NCBI GenBank assembly: GCA_002427615.1
Contig: DIFH01000022.1
Coordinates: forward strand, 1 to 10,138
Length of the DNA: 10,138 bases
Direction of reading: 5' to 3'
From: Paludibacter sp. UBA5753
GTDB lineage: Bacteria; Bacteroidota; Bacteroidia; Bacteroidales; Paludibacteraceae
Of the stretch, positions 6,913 to 10,138 are shown piece by piece. Under the pieces are notes generated by a model. The model was not told the DNA's origin and did no database searches. It was given only the letters and a program-made list of their open reading frames with translations. The position numbers and the translations under genes were made by a program. Numbering within the stretch: position 1 is the first letter of the stretch; each line of letters begins with the position of its first letter.

Positions 6913-6941
6913 GTATCCAAACCCATATAATTTTCTCCCAC

Positions 6942-9788
6942 ATGAAAGATATGCTAAAAGGCCGGCACATAGGTGTTTCGGAAAAGGAAGAAGCCCAAAT
7001 GCTTCAGTTGATAGGTGTAAAGTCGCTCGAAGAACTGATAGACCAAACTATTCCGAATGATATCAGGCTCAAAAATCCGATTGAACTGCCCGAACCGCTT
7101 ACCGAGCATCAGTTTGCAAAACATATTGCCGGAATTGCTTCCAAAAACAAAGTCTATACTTCTTATATCGGACAAGGTTGGTACGACACCGTTACTCCGG
7201 CCGTGATCATGCGTAATATTTTCGAAAATCCGTCGTGGTATACTTCTTATACGCCTTACCAGGCTGAAATCTCGCAAGGAAGACTCGAAGCTTTGCTTAA
7301 TTTTCAAACCGCTGTTTCCGATTTTACGGGACTCCCGCTCGCCAATGCATCGCTGCTTGACGAAGCTACAGCCGGCGCCGAAGCCGCTACCATGATGTAT
7401 AATCTCCGCAGCCGCGATCAGGTAAAAACAGAAGCTAACATTCTTTTTGTGGATAAAAATGTATTTCCGCAAACCTTGGCTGTAATCGCAACCCGAACCA
7501 AAGCGCAGGGAATCAAGTTGGAAATTGGAAATTACGCTTCCTGTAAATTCAGTGATAAACATTTCGGCGCCATTGTTCAGTATCCGAATTCGGATGGAAG
7601 TATTGAAAACTATGCCGGTTTCGTAACCGAAGCGCATGATAAAAACTGCAAGGTAGCCGTAGCAGCCGATATCCTGAGTCTGGCATTGCTAACTCCTCCG
7701 GGCGAATGGGGCGCCGATATTGCTTTCGGCTCGACCCAACGCTGGGGAATACCCATGAACTTTGGCGGTCCGGCTGCAGCTTATTTTGCTACGCGCGATG
7801 AATTCAAACGCGATATGCCCGGACGGATTATAGGCATAAGCAAAGATGCCAACGGGAAATCCGCCCTGCGCATGGCTTTGCAAACCCGCGAACAACATAT
7901 CAAACGCGAAAAAGCCACCTCAAATATTTGTACCGCACAAGCTTTATTAGCTTCAATGGCAGGCATGTACACCGTATATCACGGCGCCGATGGAATGAAA
8001 ACCATCTCCCGGCGCATTCATGCCATTGCCACCTACATCAACGAGATTCTTCCCGTCTATGGTTACACGCAAGAAAACGAGAATTTCTTCGATACATTGA
8101 AAATCACTCTTCCTGAAAATATTTCAATAGAGCATTTCAAATCCGTAGCGCTGGAATACGAAGTCAATTTCCGCTATTTCGAAACCGGAGAAATCGGAAT
8201 CAGCTTTGATGAAACTACCGACATGGACGATGTAAACACCTTGATTGAAATACTGGCAGCAGTTGTTGACAATGCAGCCGTTTATGCCGAGGAAGATGAT
8301 TTGGAAAATTTACAATCGTTCGACGAAAGTTTTGAACGAAAATCACCCTATCTCACTTATGAGATTTTCAACAAATATCACAGTGAAACGGAAATGATGC
8401 GTTATATCAAAAAGCTCGAACGCCGCGATATTTCACTTACTCATTCCATGATTTCGCTCGGTTCGTGTACGATGAAGTTAAATGCCGCATCGGAAATGTT
8501 GCCTTTGAGCCGCCCTGAATTCAACGCAATACATCCGTTGGCTCCTAAAAATCAAACCGAAGGTTACAATGAACTGATTTCGGAACTGGAACATTATTTA
8601 TCGGTTATTACCGGTTTTGCAGCTTGCAGCCTGCAACCCAACTCCGGCGCCGCCGGCGAATTTGCTGGCTTACTGACTATTAAAGCTTATTTTGAATCGA
8701 AAGGCGAAACACAACGCAAAACTGTTCTGATTCCTGCTTCGGCACACGGCACAAATCCTGCCTCGGCACATCAGGCCGGCCTGGAGATTCTTGTCGTAAA
8801 ATGCGACGAAAAAGGAAATACCGATTTGACGGATTGGAAAGAAAAAGCCAAAGCCAACAAAGAAAATTTATTGGGTTGCATGATTACTTATCCTTCGACG
8901 CACGGTATTTTCGAGTCGACGATTAAGGAGATGTGCCAAATAATACACGAAAATGGCGGACAGGTTTATATGGATGGCGCCAACATGAATGCACAGGTCG
9001 GTTTGACGAACCCGGGAACCATCGGCGCAGATGTTTGTCATCTGAATTTACATAAAACTTTTGCCATTCCGCATGGCGGCGGCGGTCCGGGTGTGGGTCC
9101 GATTTGCGTAGCCGGACATTTGAAAGATTTTTTACCAAGCGCCAAAAACGGTTTAAATACAGTTTCGGCAGCGCCCTACGGTAGCGCCGGCATTTTACCT
9201 GTTACATACGGATATATTCGTATGTTGGGCGAAGAAGGATTAACAGCATCGACAAAATATGCCATTTTAAATGCCAATTACCTGGCAGCTAAACTCAAAA
9301 ACAGCTACGGCGTGCTTTACACCGGCGAAAACGGACGTGTGGGACATGAGTTGATTCTTGAATGCCGCAATTTTAAAGTATCGGGCATAACCGAAACCGA
9401 TATTGCCAAACGATTGATGGATTACGGCTTCCACGCTCCCACCCTTTCGTTTCCTGTTCACGGCACGTTGATGATAGAACCGACAGAAAGTGAATCGTTG
9501 GCTGAGCTGGATCGTTTTGTTGAAGCCATGTTACGGATTTACGAAGAAATAAAAGAAGTGGAAAACGGAACTGCCGACAAAACCGATAATGTCTTGCTCA
9601 ACGCGCCTCATCCTGAATATGCTATCGTTTCAGAAGAATGGAATCATCCTTACAGCCGTGCCAAAGCGGCTTATCCGGCCGATTGGGTAGCCGAAAACAA
9701 ATTCTGGGTAAATGTGGCGCGCGTGGATAATGCCTATGGCGACCGCAACCTGATATGTACCTGCCGGCCGACTACAGATTGGGAGTAA
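6942..9788 (+). CDS. gcvP: Glycine dehydrogenase (aminomethyl-transferring), P-protein of the glycine cleavage system
   Basis: The P-protein decarboxylates glycine with pyridoxal phosphate and passes the aminomethyl group to the lipoyl arm of the H-protein. From the chosen ATG it is 948 residues (E. coli 957), the full fused form with both homologous halves. The N-terminal GRHIG (7-11) is the family start. YTSYTPYQAEISQGRLEAL and DEATAGAEAA mark the first half. The second half contains SLGSCTMKLN, AHGTNPASAH (about 601-610), MDGANMNAQVG, and HLNLHKTFAIPHGGGGPG with the PLP-binding Lys705. The C-terminus carries the conserved DNAYGDRNLICTCRP. The ATG at 6846 would add 32 unmatched aromatic residues and lies upstream of the -7 box at 6905, so 6942 is preferred; Met36 of the long form (6951) is also possible. 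gcvT and gcvH are not in the window. It diverges from pdxH, whose product is its cofactor. Confidence 0.96.
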   Translation: MKDMLKGRHIGVSEKEEAQMLQLIGVKSLEELIDQTIPNDIRLKNPIELPEPLTEHQFAKHIAGIASKNKVYTSYIGQGWYDTVTPAVIMRNIFENPSWYTSYTPYQAEISQGRLEALLNFQTAVSDFTGLPLANASLLDEATAGAEAATMMYNLRSRDQVKTEANILFVDKNVFPQTLAVIATRTKAQGIKLEIGNYASCKFSDKHFGAIVQYPNSDGSIENYAGFVTEAHDKNCKVAVAADILSLALLTPPGEWGADIAFGSTQRWGIPMNFGGPAAAYFATRDEFKRDMPGRIIGISKDANGKSALRMALQTREQHIKREKATSNICTAQALLASMAGMYTVYHGADGMKTISRRIHAIATYINEILPVYGYTQENENFFDTLKITLPENISIEHFKSVALEYEVNFRYFETGEIGISFDETTDMDDVNTLIEILAAVVDNAAVYAEEDDLENLQSFDESFERKSPYLTYEIFNKYHSETEMMRYIKKLERRDISLTHSMISLGSCTMKLNAASEMLPLSRPEFNAIHPLAPKNQTEGYNELISELEHYLSVITGFAACSLQPNSGAAGEFAGLLTIKAYFESKGETQRKTVLIPASAHGTNPASAHQAGLEILVVKCDEKGNTDLTDWKEKAKANKENLLGCMITYPSTHGIFESTIKEMCQIIHENGGQVYMDGANMNAQVGLTNPGTIGADVCHLNLHKTFAIPHGGGGPGVGPICVAGHLKDFLPSAKNGLNTVSAAPYGSAGILPVTYGYIRMLGEEGLTASTKYAILNANYLAAKLKNSYGVLYTGENGRVGHELILECRNFKVSGITETDIAKRLMDYGFHAPTLSFPVHGTLMIEPTESESLAELDRFVEAMLRIYEEIKEVENGTADKTDNVLLNAPHPEYAIVSEEWNHPYSRAKAAYPADWVAENKFWVNVARVDNAYGDRNLICTCRPTTDWE

Positions 9789-9793
9789 AAAAC

Positions 9794-9860
9794 ATTCCAT
9801 CCGGGAGGGATAATATTCCATTTGGGAAATAAGATATTTCATCCGTAAAATGAAATATTC
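9794..9860. repeat. 21-bp degenerate tandem repeat, about 3.2 copies
   Basis: Three consecutive 21-bp units (9794-9814, 9815-9835, 9836-9856) and a 4-nt fourth start (9857-9860) each begin with ATTCCAT or ATTTCAT. Units 1 and 2 share ATTCCAT and a GGGA at the same offset; units 1 and 3 share CATCCG. The third unit and its junction form a 9-bp hairpin, ATATTTCAT (9834-9842) with ATGAAATAT (9850-9858), which could help end the gcvP transcript. The array starts 5 nt after the gcvP stop codon. Because the period is a multiple of three, the minus strand reads as a 7-residue repeat rich in Met-Glu/Lys and Tyr. Confidence 0.7.
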
Positions 9861-9861
9861 T

Positions 9862-9925
9862 CCCCCGCTGCTGCACGATTGCATCGTATAGCCCCCCCCG
9901 CTGCCGCACGATTGCATCGTGTGGC
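9862..9925. repeat. Two tandem REP-like hairpin repeats, 33-bp period
   Basis: Two 30-bp copies (9862-9891 and 9895-9924) differ at only four positions. Both read CCCCCGCTGC, then TGCACGAT or CGCACGAT, then TGC, then ATCGT. Each folds on itself. In copy 2, GCCGCACGAT pairs with ATCGTGTGGC around a 3-nt TGC loop (10 pairs, one G-T wobble). In copy 1 the same stem has one C-A mismatch. A T-A pair in copy 1 (9872/9890) is C-G in copy 2 (9905/9923), a compensatory change. A run of eight C (9892-9899) separates the copies. Confidence 0.7.
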
Positions 9926-9967
9926 ATTACTAAATTACTATCACATTATCCAATATACCTTTAACTC

Positions 9968-9989
9968 CGGCACAATCTACTGCCGTTTT
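9968..9989 (+). terminator. Short hairpin with T-tail
   Basis: CGGCA (9968-9972) pairs with TGCCG (9981-9985) around an 8-nt loop and is followed directly by TTTT. It resembles a weak intrinsic terminator on the plus strand, some 180 nt after gcvP. The stem is only 5 bp, so function is uncertain. Confidence 0.3.
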
Positions 9990-10037
9990 CCCACGAGATT
10001 GTATCGCATGGGAGCAGGGATTATCTTGCATGCGGCG
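9990..10037. repeat. Two further degenerate members of the REP-like family
   Basis: CCCACGAGAT (9990-9999) can pair with ATCGCATGGG (10003-10012) around a TGT loop, with 8 of 10 positions matched. Its centre, GAGATTGTATCGC, parallels the CACGATTGCATCGT centre of the two copies at 9862-9924. A fourth, more decayed unit, GATTATCTTGCATGCGGCG (10019-10037), shares the GATT, GCATG and GGCG order. These look like older copies of the same element. Confidence 0.45.
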
Positions 10038-10090
10038 AGACTAAACTAGCGCTTCCTTACTTCGAAAATGAATAGACCATCGCCAGAAAA

Positions 10091-10116
10091 GGGATTACTT
10101 TCAGACAATTAATCCC
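10091..10116. repeat. 7-bp inverted repeat near the right edge
   Basis: GGGATTA (10091-10097) and TAATCCC (10110-10116) are exact reverse complements around a 12-nt loop. It may be a transcript end or an operator of a gene beyond the window; nothing more can be said. Confidence 0.3.
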
Positions 10117-10138
10117 AAACCCTAAAAAAATAGGTAAT

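Larger units (their letters stand above)
9789..10138. other. Non-coding repeat-rich region after gcvP
   Basis: No gene is supported in this 350-bp stretch. It contains a 21-bp tandem array immediately after gcvP, then a set of GATTGCATCGT-containing hairpin repeats, a short T-tailed hairpin and a 7-bp inverted repeat near the right edge, each listed separately. An open frame reads through the two arrays on the minus strand, but its sequence is just the translated repeats plus the antisense of gcvP. Confidence 0.6.

Noticed and set aside
6846..6941. N-terminal extension of GcvP from the ATG at 6846, possible signal peptide
   Set aside because: GcvP is cytoplasmic and begins near the GRHIG motif. 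The extension is phenylalanine-rich without a cleavage site, and spans the probable -7 promoter box.
6954..7637. 227-codon open frame antisense to gcvP
   Set aside because: It lies wholly inside the conserved gcvP coding region, resembles no family I know, and follows from the codon bias of the opposite strand.
9630..9917. 95-codon minus-strand frame with a visible heptapeptide repeat
   Set aside because: The repeats come from translating the 21-bp and hairpin arrays, and the rest is antisense to the gcvP end. No promoter or independent start signal supports expression; the DNA repeats are reported instead.
9862..9925. CRISPR-like array
   Set aside because: Only two adjacent copies with a 3-nt separation and no spacer-sized unique sequence; no cas genes nearby. 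The units are self-complementary hairpins.
52..9941. The 11-mer TAAATTACTAT at both 52-62 and 9931-9941
   Set aside because: A short A/T-rich word recurring twice in 10 kb is expected by chance. No matching flanks extend it, so it is not evidence of element ends.

Overview
The window reads as chromosome from a member of the Bacteroidota, probably the order Bacteroidales. Three things suggest this. The encoded proteins have the form usual in that phylum. The start codons have A/T-rich leaders without a convincing Shine-Dalgarno sequence. Two leaders carry an exact copy of the Bacteroidota -7 element TAnnTTTG. The order and phylum are inferred from sequence character alone; no database was searched.

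Layout, left to right. Positions 1-357 are an A/T-rich non-coding leader with a perfect 13-bp inverted repeat. sucC (358-1488) and sucD (1599-2501) encode the two subunits of succinyl-CoA synthetase. They are separated by an unusually long 110-nt gap that can fold. A 150-bp palindromic repeat element (2516-2665) lies between sucD and yaaA (2779-3549), a peroxide-stress protein of the DUF328 family. On the minus strand follow a Sua5-type threonylcarbamoyl-AMP synthase (3565-4539) and, 4 nt upstream of it in transcription order, a DEAD-box-type RNA helicase (4544-5875). The helicase has the best promoter in the window. Further right, pdxH (minus, 6044-6676) and gcvP (plus, 6942-9788) diverge from a 265-bp shared upstream region. 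The last 350 bases are non-coding and packed with two unrelated repeat families.

Functional links. sucCD is central carbon metabolism. PdxH makes pyridoxal phosphate, and GcvP is a large pyridoxal-phosphate enzyme of glycine cleavage, so the divergent pair joins cofactor supply to a cofactor consumer. The helicase and the tRNA-modification enzyme look co-transcribed and both act on RNA. YaaA converges on them with only 15 nt between stop codons.

I see no phage, defence, secretion, CRISPR, tRNA or rRNA content and no undescribed protein system: all six protein products are recognisable housekeeping families, intact and full length. What is worth a second look is non-coding. There is a REP/BIME-like inverted pair after sucD. 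A 21-bp tandem array follows gcvP. After that comes a group of hairpin repeats with a compensatory base change between copies.
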